From DAIOEK01 sp963708715 (GTDB taxonomy: Bacteria > Chloroflexota > Anaerolineae > Anaerolineales > Anaerolineaceae): a stretch of DNA of 64,000 nucleotides. The translations under genes were made by a program, and so were the position numbers. The DNA is taken from NCBI GenBank assembly GCA_963708715.1, contig CAVPSU010000001.1, forward strand, positions 434,001-498,000. The letters run 5' to 3'. Under the pieces are notes generated by a model, which saw only the letters and a program-made list of their open reading frames with translations, did no database searches and was not told the origin of the DNA. Of the stretch, positions 32,431 to 42,097 are shown one piece after another; the stretch's first letter is position 1; every line of letters starts with the position of its first letter.

Positions 32431-33914
32431 TATGCACCTCCCACCAGGGATAGGATGTGTGTAACTCCTGAGCCCACTACATTACTGATCAATGATGGGA
32501 AGATCCCGAATACTATCATGAAAACCGCCAGTAGTACGATTGTGATTTTGTCCAAAACCGATACATCCGAAAGATGCCCTTCCAATTCTGAGGGAACCTG
32601 CCCGAAGAAGACCCGATTAATAACCCTCAAAATATATGCTGCGGTGATAATCACTCCGAGGATGGCGATGACAGCCGCGTATGGTGCAGACCGCCACAAT
32701 CCCATGAAAATGGGAAGCTCGGCTGCAAAACCGCTAAATCCGGGCATTCCCATCGATACCAGTCCAGCGATGACAAAGCCCACCCCCGCAAAAGGCATGA
32801 TCTTGAACATACCCCCCAATTGCGAAAGTTCGCGAGTGTGTGCCCTGTCATATACCATTCCGACAATAGCAAAGAACATAGCCGTCATCACGCCGTGAGA
32901 GAACATCTGCATCCCGGCGCCGGTTAAGCCGTCTTTCGAAAACGTGGCAAACCCCAGCATGACCAATCCCATATGTGAGACCGAGGAGAAACCGATGACA
33001 TATTTAAAATCAGATTGGACCAGCGCGATCAGGGCTCCGTACACCACATTCACCAGGGCAAGACCGATCACCAGGGGCGCCCAGATATGAGCTCCATCCG
33101 GCAGAAGCATGATACCTACGCGAAGCGCGGCAAACGCGCCGACCTTCATCTCCACACCTGCCAGCAACATTGAAATGGCAGTTGGCGCAGCGACGTGACC
33201 ATCCGGCGCCCAGGAGTGGAATGGAAAGAGACCACCCAACACACCAAATCCTATAAATATAAATGGGAACCAGAAGCGCTGGAATTCAAGGGATAACCCA
33301 GCTTGTTCCAATTGAAGCAGATCGAAGGTGTTTTTTCCCGCTGCAAAATAGATCGCCAGCGCACCTACCAGCGCCACGATGGACCCGATAAACAGATAAA
33401 GGGTCAGTTTCATCGAACCGTATTCCCGGGTCTTTGGCCAACCCCAGACGGCAATCATCAAATACTTCGGGAAGACCGCAATCTCAAGAAAGAAGAACAG
33501 CATGAACAGGTCAAGTGATGCAAATACCCCAAAAACGCTGGAGACAAGAAAACAAAGAAACGCAAAAAACTCGCGGGGACGGTCATCAATCCGCCAGGAG
33601 ATCATCACCCCGGTGAGGGCGACAATGCCAGTCAACAGGACCATCGGCACGGAAAAACCATCCACGCCGACGTGGTAGGAGATACCTAATTGGGGGAGCC
33701 AATCAAGCTTCTCCAGAAATTGGTATCCAGCAGTGGAAGTATTATAAGAAACAAAAACCCATAAGGATAATAGAAATGAGACCGCCATAGCAGTTAATGC
33801 TGTGATTTTGACCGCATTTTTCCGGTCTGCCGGATAAAGCAGGATGAGAATTCCAGCGACCAGTGGTGTAAAGATAATGACACTTAAGATTGGAAACTGC
33901 ATCTGCCACTCCAT
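32430..33914 (-). CDS. nuoM: NADH-quinone oxidoreductase subunit M, divergent second copy
   Basis: 494 residues, about 14 membrane helices, antiporter-like. It keeps the pumping elements (FFLEIAVFPKYLMIAVWG, GVEMKVGAFAALRV, SDFKYVIGFSSVSHMGLVMLG) but the loop that normally reads WLPDAHTEAPT is SWAPDGHVAAPT. It is clearly a NuoM paralogue next to a more canonical NuoM. An extra NuoM adds, in principle, another proton channel or replaces the usual one in a second enzyme form. Confidence 0.93.
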   Translation of the reverse strand: MEWQMQFPILSVIIFTPLVAGILILLYPADRKNAVKITALTAMAVSFLLSLWVFVSYNTSTAGYQFLEKLDWLPQLGISYHVGVDGFSVPMVLLTGIVALTGVMISWRIDDRPREFFAFLCFLVSSVFGVFASLDLFMLFFFLEIAVFPKYLMIAVWGWPKTREYGSMKLTLYLFIGSIVALVGALAIYFAAGKNTFDLLQLEQAGLSLEFQRFWFPFIFIGFGVLGGLFPFHSWAPDGHVAAPTAISMLLAGVEMKVGAFAALRVGIMLLPDGAHIWAPLVIGLALVNVVYGALIALVQSDFKYVIGFSSVSHMGLVMLGFATFSKDGLTGAGMQMFSHGVMTAMFFAIVGMVYDRAHTRELSQLGGMFKIMPFAGVGFVIAGLVSMGMPGFSGFAAELPIFMGLWRSAPYAAVIAILGVIITAAYILRVINRVFFGQVPSELEGHLSDVSVLDKITIVLLAVFMIVFGIFPSLISNVVGSGVTHILSLVGGA

Positions 33915-35434
33915 CAGTACAGCAAGGTAACCGCTTTATGAATTAGATCCAATATCCACGCCGGGTAAATCCCAATTGCCAGGATAAATACAACAAGAGG
34001 AATGAGTACCAGAATTTCGCGGGTGTTGATATCGGTAAGGTGACCAACCCATTTTTCATTCAAAGGACCATGCAAGACAAGTTTGATCCCTTTTAGAATG
34101 TACAGACCGGTGAATAATAATCCGACCATACTCAGAGTAGTCGCGATGGTGAACACAGGCCAGGCTCCCCGAACGATCAGGAATTCTGATACAAAGCCAT
34201 TTAAACCAGGCAATCCGAGTGAAGCCATGGAGACAAAGATCAGTAACCCGCCAAAGACTGGGACGAGAGGGAACAACCCACCAAACTCGCTCAGCTTGCG
34301 AGTGTGGGTTCTTTCATAAATCACCCCGACCAGAAAGAACATCCCCGCGGAAGTGAGCCCATGATTGAACATTTGAAGCACAGCGCCGTCCATCGCAATA
34401 TGCGCATTTTCAGTGCCGGCAACAGCCGCAGCGACAGCGATACCCAAAACCACAAAACCCATGTGGTTTATTGAAGAATACGCAACCAGTCTCTTAAAGT
34501 CATCCTGTCCGTACGCGCCGAAGGCTCCAAAGATGATCGCCATTGTTGCCAGCAATGCCAGCCCTCCCGCGAAGGTCTTCGATTCGACCGGGAAGAGCGG
34601 TAGAACCAAGCGCAATAAGCCATATGCGCCAAGTTTGAGCAAGACACCTGCCAGGATCATCGATCCGGGGGTGGGCGCTTCCGTGTGAGCATCTGGCAGC
34701 CAGGTATGGAAAGGCCAGATTGGAACTTTGATCGCAAAGGCGATCACAAACGCCCAGAATGTGATTGCCTTTACTGTCGCAACCGGTATACCAAGCAAGA
34801 AACCACTTACCAGAGGCCAGCGAGCGAATACTTCCAGGAGATCAAACGTACCACACACCACACCAATTAATTGGATCGATAGCAGCAATCCGAGCGAACC
34901 GGCCATGGTATACAAAATGAATTTCAAGGAGGCATAATTGCGATTCTCTCCGCCCCACTGGTTGATCAGGAAATACATCGGCACCAACCCGATCTCCCAG
35001 AACAGGAAGAAAAGCATCAGATCGAGGGAAAGGAAAACGCCTAGCATGCCGGTTTCCAACAGGAGGAACAAGATCAAATACGGTTTTATCCGGTCTTTTA
35101 TCGAGAAGGAAGCTAATAATGAAAGAGGTGTGAGCAGGGTAGTCAGCAATAACATGGTAAGCGAGATCCCATCGATGCCCAGGTGGTAACGGGAGTTGAT
35201 CGCCTCAAACCAGGTGTAGTTTTCCTGAAATTGAAAACCACTCTGTCCAGACTGGAATTGAGCCCACACATAGATTGCCAGACCAAAGGGCAACAAACTG
35301 GACAGGAAGGCAAATAAACGCAACAGTCGAGAATCCTCTTTAAAGAGGAGCAAGATCACCAGAGCCGCCGCCATCGGAATGAAGAGAATGAGTGATAGGA
35401 TGTGTTGTGTAATAAAATCCATCGATTGCTCCAT
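33914..35434 (-). CDS. nuoM: NADH-quinone oxidoreductase subunit M, canonical copy
   Basis: 506 residues, about 14 membrane helices. Canonical motifs: FFLFWEIGLVPMYFLINQWGG, FHTWLPDAHTEAPTPGSMI, GVLLKLGAYGLLRL and KRLVAYSSINHMGFVVLGI. Stop and next start share a single base with the divergent NuoM copy. Proton-pumping subunit in the complex I membrane arm. Confidence 0.96.
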   Translation of the reverse strand: MEQSMDFITQHILSLILFIPMAAALVILLLFKEDSRLLRLFAFLSSLLPFGLAIYVWAQFQSGQSGFQFQENYTWFEAINSRYHLGIDGISLTMLLLTTLLTPLSLLASFSIKDRIKPYLILFLLLETGMLGVFLSLDLMLFFLFWEIGLVPMYFLINQWGGENRNYASLKFILYTMAGSLGLLLSIQLIGVVCGTFDLLEVFARWPLVSGFLLGIPVATVKAITFWAFVIAFAIKVPIWPFHTWLPDAHTEAPTPGSMILAGVLLKLGAYGLLRLVLPLFPVESKTFAGGLALLATMAIIFGAFGAYGQDDFKRLVAYSSINHMGFVVLGIAVAAAVAGTENAHIAMDGAVLQMFNHGLTSAGMFFLVGVIYERTHTRKLSEFGGLFPLVPVFGGLLIFVSMASLGLPGLNGFVSEFLIVRGAWPVFTIATTLSMVGLLFTGLYILKGIKLVLHGPLNEKWVGHLTDINTREILVLIPLVVFILAIGIYPAWILDLIHKAVTLLY

Positions 35435-35441
35435 CTCAGAG

Positions 35442-37625
35442 TTACTGCAGGGACAATAAAATGCCCAGAATTACCGCACCGACCAGAATAATGGTCAACA
35501 ACGATGTTGCCAGATATTGCTGCACCCGACCTGATTGCATGCCGGTTGCAACCTGTCCCGCTTTTTGAACACCGGTTGCCAGTGCGTCACCACCGCCATT
35601 GATCACAGGAATGTCGAAGAACTGGCGGAAGATCCTGCCGATCCAAAGGAAGAATCGCCCGATCAGGTGCAGGAAGCCATCAATGACTTTTTTATCCACC
35701 CATATCGAAGTAAATACCTCGGATATCCAGGCAGCAGGTCGAATGAACGCGACCTCGTACAACTCGTCCATATAATATTTGCGAACCAGCAGGTTGTGGA
35801 CCGGACCCAGCGCTTTCTTGAGCGGATCCTCCGTTCCCGCGACTGTGTTGCGATAGACCAGCCATCCCAGGAATAATCCACCCAGTGAGACAGCCAATGA
35901 TGTCAATAATGGAAGCCAGGAGAATTCCACTGCCGCCTCAGCTTCACCCAACATGGAGCCGACGAAATGCTCAAACCAGTTCGGGACCAGGCCGCCCAGA
36001 GCCGGGAAATGCTCAGGAATGCCAACCCAACCGGCGGTGACCGCGAAGAAGGATAAGATCACTAATGGAATGGTCATGCTGGGGCGCGATTCATGTGCAT
36101 GTTCCGCGGCGTTTGTCCGTGGTTTGCCGAGGAAAGTGAGTGTGATCTGACGCATGGTGTAGAAGGCGGTCAGTAAGGCAGCCAGTCCAAGAACCACAAA
36201 GATGACGGTCTGATTGCCTGCGAATGCACCAGCCAGAATTTCATCTTTGGACCAGAATCCTGCCGTGATGAGGGGAAAACCGGAAAGTGCGAAGCCACCG
36301 ATCAGAAAGGTCCAGAATGTGACCGGCATTTTCTTGCGAAGACCGCCCATATTCACCATATCCTGAGGATCCACATGCTCGCCAGTATGCAGTACCCCAT
36401 GTTCCATCCCGTGGATCACAGAACCGGAGCCGAGGAATAATAATGCCTTGAAGAAAGCATGGGTGACCAGGTGGAATGTCGCAGCCGTGTATGCGCCAAT
36501 TCCAAGCGCTGCGATCATATATCCCAATTGGGAGATGGTCGAATATGCCAGGACACGTTTGATATCATTCTGGGAAATGGCGATGGTCGCCGCGAAGAGA
36601 GCGGTGAACGCACCGATCGTCGCCACAATGGTCAATGCCGGGGTTAACGGCATTCCATGTTCCCACCCTGCAGAGAGCAAGGGGAAGATGCGGATCGCCA
36701 TGTATACACCCGCTGAAACCATGGTCGCAGCATGGATCATGGCAGATACCGGGGTGGGACCTTCCATAGCGTCTGGCAACCAGACATGCAGGGGGAATTG
36801 GGCACTTTTGCCAATGGTGCCGATGAATAACATCAAGCCGATCAACCCGGCTACCGAGAGACCAAGAATCGTGGACGGTGTGTTTGCCATCCGTGCCAAC
36901 AATTCGGGGTTACCGAAGATCTCTTTGTAATTCAACGTCCCAGTGGCGTAATACAGAAAAGCTATCCCCAACAGCATGAAGACATCACCCACCCGGGTGG
37001 TAATAAATGCTTTGATGGCGGCTTTCCGAGCGGATTCCTTTGCAAACCAGAATCCGATCAACAGGTAGGAGCACAACCCCATGATCTCCCAACCCACATA
37101 CAGGGTTAGCAGGTTATCGCTCACGACCAGCACATACATTGCAAAAGCAAACAGGCTGATGAAAGCGAAAAAACGGGAATACATCGGCTCTATGGACGGT
37201 ACCCGATGGGTATGACCATGATCGTCGACCATCTCCGCACCAAGCGGGGGTAAGCCAGCCCGATCATGTTCTCCTTTTGGTTGACCGAAATTGTGATAAC
37301 CCACCGAATAGATGAAGATCATCAAAATGGTCCACGAGACGAAGAATAGAACAACCGCAGAAAGGTTATCGATTTGGATGCCTATGCGCAGCGCATTCGC
37401 CCCGATCGGGAGCCATTGGAATGAATTCGCGATAGGTTCTTCAGCCAGGTTCGGGACCTTAATCGCAGTGAAGAAGACAACCATGGATACCAACCACGAA
37501 ATTCCCGCTCCGGCTAAAGCCAGCGCATGGCTGACACCTTTCCATTTATTGGTCCAAAGTATGATCAGTGCGAAAGCCACCAGGGGTGGGAGGGGGATGA
37601 GCCAAACTAATGATTCTGTCGTCAT
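35442..37625 (-). CDS. nuoL: NADH-quinone oxidoreductase subunit L
   Basis: 727 residues, the longest antiporter-like subunit. The core includes LYVGWEIMGLCSYLLIGFWF, GKSAQFPLHVWLPDAMEGPTPVSAMIHAATMVSAGVYM and DIKRVLAYSTISQLGYM; a soluble loop rich in His (about 120-140) and the long lateral helix region with a terminal membrane anchor (about 600-727) complete it. Distal proton-pumping subunit. Eight bases separate it from nuoM, seven from nuoK. Confidence 0.97.
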   Translation of the reverse strand: MTTESLVWLIPLPPLVAFALIILWTNKWKGVSHALALAGAGISWLVSMVVFFTAIKVPNLAEEPIANSFQWLPIGANALRIGIQIDNLSAVVLFFVSWTILMIFIYSVGYHNFGQPKGEHDRAGLPPLGAEMVDDHGHTHRVPSIEPMYSRFFAFISLFAFAMYVLVVSDNLLTLYVGWEIMGLCSYLLIGFWFAKESARKAAIKAFITTRVGDVFMLLGIAFLYYATGTLNYKEIFGNPELLARMANTPSTILGLSVAGLIGLMLFIGTIGKSAQFPLHVWLPDAMEGPTPVSAMIHAATMVSAGVYMAIRIFPLLSAGWEHGMPLTPALTIVATIGAFTALFAATIAISQNDIKRVLAYSTISQLGYMIAALGIGAYTAATFHLVTHAFFKALLFLGSGSVIHGMEHGVLHTGEHVDPQDMVNMGGLRKKMPVTFWTFLIGGFALSGFPLITAGFWSKDEILAGAFAGNQTVIFVVLGLAALLTAFYTMRQITLTFLGKPRTNAAEHAHESRPSMTIPLVILSFFAVTAGWVGIPEHFPALGGLVPNWFEHFVGSMLGEAEAAVEFSWLPLLTSLAVSLGGLFLGWLVYRNTVAGTEDPLKKALGPVHNLLVRKYYMDELYEVAFIRPAAWISEVFTSIWVDKKVIDGFLHLIGRFFLWIGRIFRQFFDIPVINGGGDALATGVQKAGQVATGMQSGRVQQYLATSLLTIILVGAVILGILLSLQ

Positions 37626-37632
37626 TCTTCTT

Positions 37633-37941
37633 TCATCCCTTCATCTCGTTGACTTCGTCAGCCACAACTGTGGACCTGCCACGGTAGACCGCGATGATGA
37701 TCGCCAATCCAACCGCCACCTCGGCAGCCGCGGCAGCAATCACAATGATGGCGAAGACCAATCCATTCATGGTTGATGTGGTGATGTATCTCCAAAACGC
37801 GATCAGGTTGATGTTGACCGCGTTGAGCATCAATTCGATGCCCATCAGAATGCCGATCACATTTTTCCGTGCAAGAACGCCGAAAAGCCCGACACTAAAC
37901 AGGGCTGCAGCGAGGATCAGGTACCAGGAAAGTGGAATCAT
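37633..37941 (-). CDS. nuoK: NADH-quinone oxidoreductase subunit K
   Basis: 102 residues, three membrane helices. The glutamates required for proton transfer are in GILMGIELMLNAVNINLIAFW and VIAAAAAEVAVGLAIII. Standard length and place, between nuoJ and nuoL. Confidence 0.97.
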   Translation of the reverse strand: MIPLSWYLILAAALFSVGLFGVLARKNVIGILMGIELMLNAVNINLIAFWRYITTSTMNGLVFAIIVIAAAAAEVAVGLAIIIAVYRGRSTVVADEVNEMKG

Positions 37942-37962
37942 GCTCTCAACCTCGCAACTTTT

Positions 37963-38493
37963 TCATGATCGTTTCTCGCGGCCGACAAAGATCGCACCGA
38001 TCAATGCTGCCAGAAGAAGGATGGATGCTACTTCAAATGGGATGAGGAATTGATCCGGGGATACCAGGGAAACGCCCATCCGAACGATCGGATCAAAATC
38101 CGCAGGAATGGCTTGACTGGTCAGGGTAAACCCGGGCCAGCGCGATAAGCCATACACCACCGCGCTGAAAAGAGCCAGGGCAGTGATGGCGCTGATGACC
38201 ACCTGGCGGTTGAACTGGGTACTCTCGTCGAACATCATCCTGCGGGTGAGCATCACAGCAAAAACTATGAGGATGGCGATGGCTCCGATATATACCACCA
38301 CCTGAACTACGCCAAAGAAGGGCGCTTCGAGCAGGACAAAGACGACCGCCACCGTGAAGAGGGTCAGAATGAGCCATAAGGCTGCATGCAGCATCTTCCG
38401 GACAGTCACAACACAGACAGCGGCTGCGATCATCAGTGCCGCTGTCAACAAGAAAATTACCTGGATCAGTGTCATGAATAATTCCTCATTCAC
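37963..38493 (-). CDS. nuoJ: NADH-quinone oxidoreductase subunit J
   Basis: 176 residues, five membrane helices. The family segment LLEAPFFGVVQVVVYIGAIAILIVFAVML (about 52-80), which includes the pi-bulge helix, is intact. Its start overlaps the end of nuoH by eight bases. nuoI, normally between nuoH and nuoJ, is absent. Confidence 0.96.
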   Translation of the reverse strand: MNEELFMTLIQVIFLLTAALMIAAAVCVVTVRKMLHAALWLILTLFTVAVVFVLLEAPFFGVVQVVVYIGAIAILIVFAVMLTRRMMFDESTQFNRQVVISAITALALFSAVVYGLSRWPGFTLTSQAIPADFDPIVRMGVSLVSPDQFLIPFEVASILLLAALIGAIFVGREKRS

Positions 38494-39694
38494 CCATTAA
38501 TTTACGTACCATTTCGCGATTATCATCCGCCAGGGATTCGATCTGATCACGTCGGGAGGATAATGGTTTTCGACTGAATAATACGACGATAGCGATCACC
38601 AGGATATTCACAGCCAGCATGGCAACATTATGCGTAAATGGTGTAGCTGATTCGAAAAGTTTCTCGATGACCGCCGTCAAACTGACTGTGAGGATGGCAA
38701 TGGGAGTTAACACTTTCCAGTTGAGTGCCATCATCTGGTCGATCCGGAAACGGGGTAAGGATCCACGGAAGAGAATAAATACGAAATAAACTACCATGGT
38801 CTTGATCGCAAAATATACAAAACCGAGGATCGGAATTTCGACCGCCCCCGGACCCTGCCATCCCCCGAGGAATAAAACCGTGTAAATCATGGAAGCCGTG
38901 AAGGCATGCATGAACTCGCCAACATAGAACATACCGAATTTCAAACCAGAATATTCAGTATTAAAACCTGCCACGAGCTCTGATTCGGCTTCGGCCAGAT
39001 CGAAGGGTGAACGTCCCACTTCGGCAACCGAGGTGATGAAAAAGATGATCGCGGCGACAGGTGCTATGAGAATGAACCACACCTGTTGATGCTCGATGAT
39101 CGTATTGATCCCCATTGACCGGCTAAGTAAAACCGGGATCAAGAGAGACAAAACCATTGGCACTTCATACGATATCAATTGTGCCAGGATCCGGAAGCCC
39201 GCGAGCAATGAATATTTATTATTTGACGCATATCCCGCAAGGATGATCCCCAGCTCACCAATGGCGCCGACAGCCACGATATAGAGCACACCTACATTAA
39301 TATCCGCTCCATAAGTTGTGACAGTAAATGGGATAACCGCCCACATGAACATGACGGACGCTACTACCAGGATGGGCGCCAGGTTATATGGGATCTTGTC
39401 CGCACCGGCTGGAGTGATGTATTCCTTCGCAAAGATCTTGATCATATCGGCGATGGGTTGAATGAGTCCCCATGGACCAACCCGGTTTGGACCAAACCGA
39501 TCCTGAATTCGGCCGATCAGTTTGCGTTCGTACCAGATCAGGAATATGACCCAGAGCATCGAGAGAAGGGGTAGGATGACAGCACCAGCAATATTCACCA
39601 ACGGATAAGCGAGCTGCTCGCTCATTCCCGCGTTCACCAGCAAAAGCTGCAGCCATTGACTGATGAAAAGTAGTGGATCACTCCAAAAGGGCAT
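38486..39694 (-). CDS. nuoH: NADH-quinone oxidoreductase subunit H
   Basis: 402 residues, somewhat longer than the common 320-350 because of N- and C-terminal extensions. Quinone-channel motifs are present: RKLIGRIQDRFGPNRVGPWGLIQPIADMIKIFAKE, EVGRSPFDLAEAESELVAGFNTEYSG and RGSLPRFRIDQMM. Links the peripheral arm to the membrane arm and lines the quinone site. Confidence 0.97.
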   Translation of the reverse strand: MPFWSDPLLFISQWLQLLLVNAGMSEQLAYPLVNIAGAVILPLLSMLWVIFLIWYERKLIGRIQDRFGPNRVGPWGLIQPIADMIKIFAKEYITPAGADKIPYNLAPILVVASVMFMWAVIPFTVTTYGADINVGVLYIVAVGAIGELGIILAGYASNNKYSLLAGFRILAQLISYEVPMVLSLLIPVLLSRSMGINTIIEHQQVWFILIAPVAAIIFFITSVAEVGRSPFDLAEAESELVAGFNTEYSGLKFGMFYVGEFMHAFTASMIYTVLFLGGWQGPGAVEIPILGFVYFAIKTMVVYFVFILFRGSLPRFRIDQMMALNWKVLTPIAILTVSLTAVIEKLFESATPFTHNVAMLAVNILVIAIVVLFSRKPLSSRRDQIESLADDNREMVRKLMGE

Positions 39695-39729
39695 ATCTAC
39701 TCCTTAGTGAGAAGAGAAGGAATACTAAT

Positions 39730-40086
39730 TCAAGACCATTCGAGGGCACCTTTTTTCAAGGCGTACGCAAGGGCGCCAGCTAAAATCAAGAGGAAAAAGA
39801 CCCCTTCTAGAACACCAAAGAGCGTCAATTGATCGAATGCGACAGCCCAGGGGAATAGGAAAACAGCTTCAATATCAAAAATGAGGAAAACAAGCCCATA
39901 TATATAATATTGCGCTTTGAATTGAACCCAGGTCTCACCCACTGTTTCGATACCACATTCATAGGATGAATTCTTAATGGAATTTGGTTTTTTGGGAGCC
40001 AGGATGCCAGCCAGGGCGATTGCGACAGCCGGCAGTGCAATTGATACCGCCATAAAAACACCGATGTATAACCAGTCCAGTTGCAT
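39730..40086 (-). CDS. nuoA: NADH-quinone oxidoreductase subunit A
   Basis: 118 residues, three membrane helices. The loop KNSSYECGIETVG carries the conserved Cys-Gly, and FLIFDIEAVFLFPWAV is the family signature. First gene of this cluster; nuoB, C and D, which normally follow nuoA, are not here, and nuoH comes next after 35 bases. Confidence 0.96.
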   Translation of the reverse strand: MQLDWLYIGVFMAVSIALPAVAIALAGILAPKKPNSIKNSSYECGIETVGETWVQFKAQYYIYGLVFLIFDIEAVFLFPWAVAFDQLTLFGVLEGVFFLLILAGALAYALKKGALEWS

Positions 40087-40357
40087 AATACCCCTCGCCG
40101 TGATGGAATGGGATCGGATCTGACCCGGCGGATCCTGCTGCGCAGGTCATACCTATAATTCTATCATAAATGACTTTAGCCCCGAAAAGTCATCTAGTCA
40201 AGTAATCTTGCTTCGAATTCTCGAAAATCAAGATACCTTATCGTATCAGTATACACTCTGAAAAGACGAATACTGATTGTCATATATCCGCAAATAATTA
40301 TCATACCGGGGGTTACTGGAAGACCGGAAGAGGATGGTTTTTTCGGAGCCTGATCTC

Positions 40358-41005
40358 TCAGGCGGCTTTTCGGCGCAGCACGAATTTTATCAGCACAAAG
40401 AGCACGAACCCGATCCCCGCCAGGATCAAGCCCACTCTCTGTATTTGCGGATGATCCATCCCCAGGAAGGATAAGGATCTACCCTCCAGAGGGATGGAAG
40501 ACAGTGGAAGTGTGACTTTCTGTCCATCAACGAACGAGAAGACCAGATAGGTCCAGAGCGAAGCGTTCCATGATCCAGCCTGTACCGGGATGACCACCCA
40601 GGTCAACCCTGCTGGCTTCTCCACTTTAACGGGTGTTTGGATCGATCCATCAGGCAAGATCCATTGGGTTGATTTATCGATTCGGGCTTCCACTGAAAGA
40701 TCCACTCCCGGTGGGAATTCTTCCGGGCAGCGAAGCTGGATTTCCTGGCTGATCCCCGACCGCGATCCGGTCCGCAGACTCTCCGGGAACCGGGTAGACA
40801 ACGCCACCCGGCAGGATTCCAAATACCCGGCAGGGAATGTTTCGAGCAAGAGATCGGATTCTGATCGATCCAAATGGGAAAGGACCTCGTTGATCGGCAC
40901 TTCAAGGGTACGCACCGATCGCTTATCCGGCAGATAAGAAGCCAGTAACAGCCCGACTGCCGCCAGGAAAATGCAGATCACAAACCAATATTTTCTCACG
41001 GTCAT
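40358..41005 (-). CDS. Hypothetical two-helix membrane protein
   Basis: 215 residues, no family recognised. A hydrophobic helix at about 6-23 (WFVICIFLAAVGLLLASYL) and another near the end (VGLILAGIGFVLFVLIKFVL) flank about 160 residues that are rich in beta pattern and charged residues, so the middle probably lies outside the cytoplasm, anchored at both ends. A short basic tail RRKAA follows. It is divergent from the VanY-like gene with a 61-base gap, so the two may be co-regulated at the cell surface. Confidence 0.68.
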   Translation of the reverse strand: MTVRKYWFVICIFLAAVGLLLASYLPDKRSVRTLEVPINEVLSHLDRSESDLLLETFPAGYLESCRVALSTRFPESLRTGSRSGISQEIQLRCPEEFPPGVDLSVEARIDKSTQWILPDGSIQTPVKVEKPAGLTWVVIPVQAGSWNASLWTYLVFSFVDGQKVTLPLSSIPLEGRSLSFLGMDHPQIQRVGLILAGIGFVLFVLIKFVLRRKAA

Positions 41006-41066
41006 TATTTTACCTTATCGCCTGTTTGACTATCCTGATGTCTGGTATATCCGCTACAATTAGTCC

Positions 41067-41807
41067 ATGCTTCCCGTTTCACGAAGACAATTTCTCTCCA
41101 TTCTCGCGGCTGTCCTGCCTGCCTCCTATTTACCGATCGGGACCAGGCAAACACAGGAAAGGATTATTTTCATTCCGGTCAGGGAATCATTACCGGCAAA
41201 ACTCCTGTACCGGGTAGTCGACCGCTTGCATCCGATATTGGACGATGAGATCAAAACAACGATCGAACCAGGGCTGCAATCACTTCCCCTCACCATGGAT
41301 GGGATTCTGGTGGCCAATGAACACGTCCGGGTTCACTCACTTTGTGAGAAAGATCTCGCCGAATTATTTGCTGCCTCGAACAGCGCCCGGACCGGTTTAT
41401 ATATCCATTCCGGATTCCGCTCGTATGAGGAACAAGCATACGCCTACAGCCACGCCAAAGACAAGAACACCGTCCTGCTGCCCGGCACGTCCCAGCACCA
41501 CACCGGGCTGGCACTGGATTTCACCTCGAGCGAAATAGGCAAATTGGTGGATATCAATTCCGGCTTTGAACAGACGAAAGCGGCGAAATGGCTTGTAGAT
41601 CATGCCTGGGAATATGGCTATCTACCCACTTATACGAGCAACCACGATGAGATCCGAAACGAGTCGTGGCACTACCTGTACACTGGACGAGACATGGCGA
41701 AGTCATACCGCGAGTTGAAGGCTGCCGGCTGGTATGGGGACGTGTTCCTCCTGCAGACCGCCATCGGATTGGGCATGGACCGGCTGGTGCTGGATGGGCT
41801 CCCTTAA
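41067..41807 (+). CDS. VanY/D-Ala-D-Ala carboxypeptidase-like metallopeptidase with Tat signal
   Basis: 246 residues. The start MLPVSRRQFLSILAA is a twin-arginine signal peptide (SRRQFLS), pointing to export in folded form. The M15 peptidase core has SGFRSYEEQAYAY, the zinc site SQHHTGLALDF (SxHxxGxAxD) and the final ligand and catalytic acid in ESWHYLYTG. Such enzymes trim the terminal D-Ala of peptidoglycan stems. With murE in the window this supports a peptidoglycan-containing wall. Confidence 0.9.
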   Translation: MLPVSRRQFLSILAAVLPASYLPIGTRQTQERIIFIPVRESLPAKLLYRVVDRLHPILDDEIKTTIEPGLQSLPLTMDGILVANEHVRVHSLCEKDLAELFAASNSARTGLYIHSGFRSYEEQAYAYSHAKDKNTVLLPGTSQHHTGLALDFTSSEIGKLVDINSGFEQTKAAKWLVDHAWEYGYLPTYTSNHDEIRNESWHYLYTGRDMAKSYRELKAAGWYGDVFLLQTAIGLGMDRLVLDGLP

Positions 41808-41810
41808 CAG

Positions 41811-41912
41811 GCGGGAGATCAGAGAATAGAGATCAGGGATCAGTGAGTAGATATCCGATCTCCGTTCCGCACATACCGATTTCCGATATCCGATCTCCTA
41901 TCCCATGGCAGA
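41811..41912. repeat. Purine-rich GATC/GATATC repeat tract
   Basis: Short words GAGATCAG, ATATCCGATCTCC and GATTTCCGATATCC recur in direct and inverted order just after the VanY-like gene. A similar tract lies at 28445-28500 after atpF. They look like members of one dispersed family that sits behind gene ends. No function can be assigned. Confidence 0.4.
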
Positions 41913-42029
41913 CTGCCTTTAATCAAGTTAATTCTGATGATTGTCATACTGAAGATAAGAAAAACGCAACGAATACTCACGTTTAATATTACATAACTCC
42001 CGATTACTTCTTAATCACCCTACCACCGA

Positions 42030-42058
42030 TTGACTATCCATTTTCAGTTGGCTATACT
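42030..42058 (+). promoter_or_regulatory. Strong sigma-70-type promoter
   Basis: TTGACT at 42030-42035, a 17-base spacer, then TATACT at 42053-42058. This near-consensus promoter starts about 40 bases before the ATG of the next gene and points at it. Confidence 0.8.
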
Positions 42059-42097
42059 TTTACTATACCTATTATTTCCCTAGAAAAGGATTCAATC

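Noticed and set aside
36448..36930. 160-codon plus-strand ORF inside nuoL
   Set aside because: Lies antisense to the conserved nuoL core and reads as a composition artefact; nuoL is intact.
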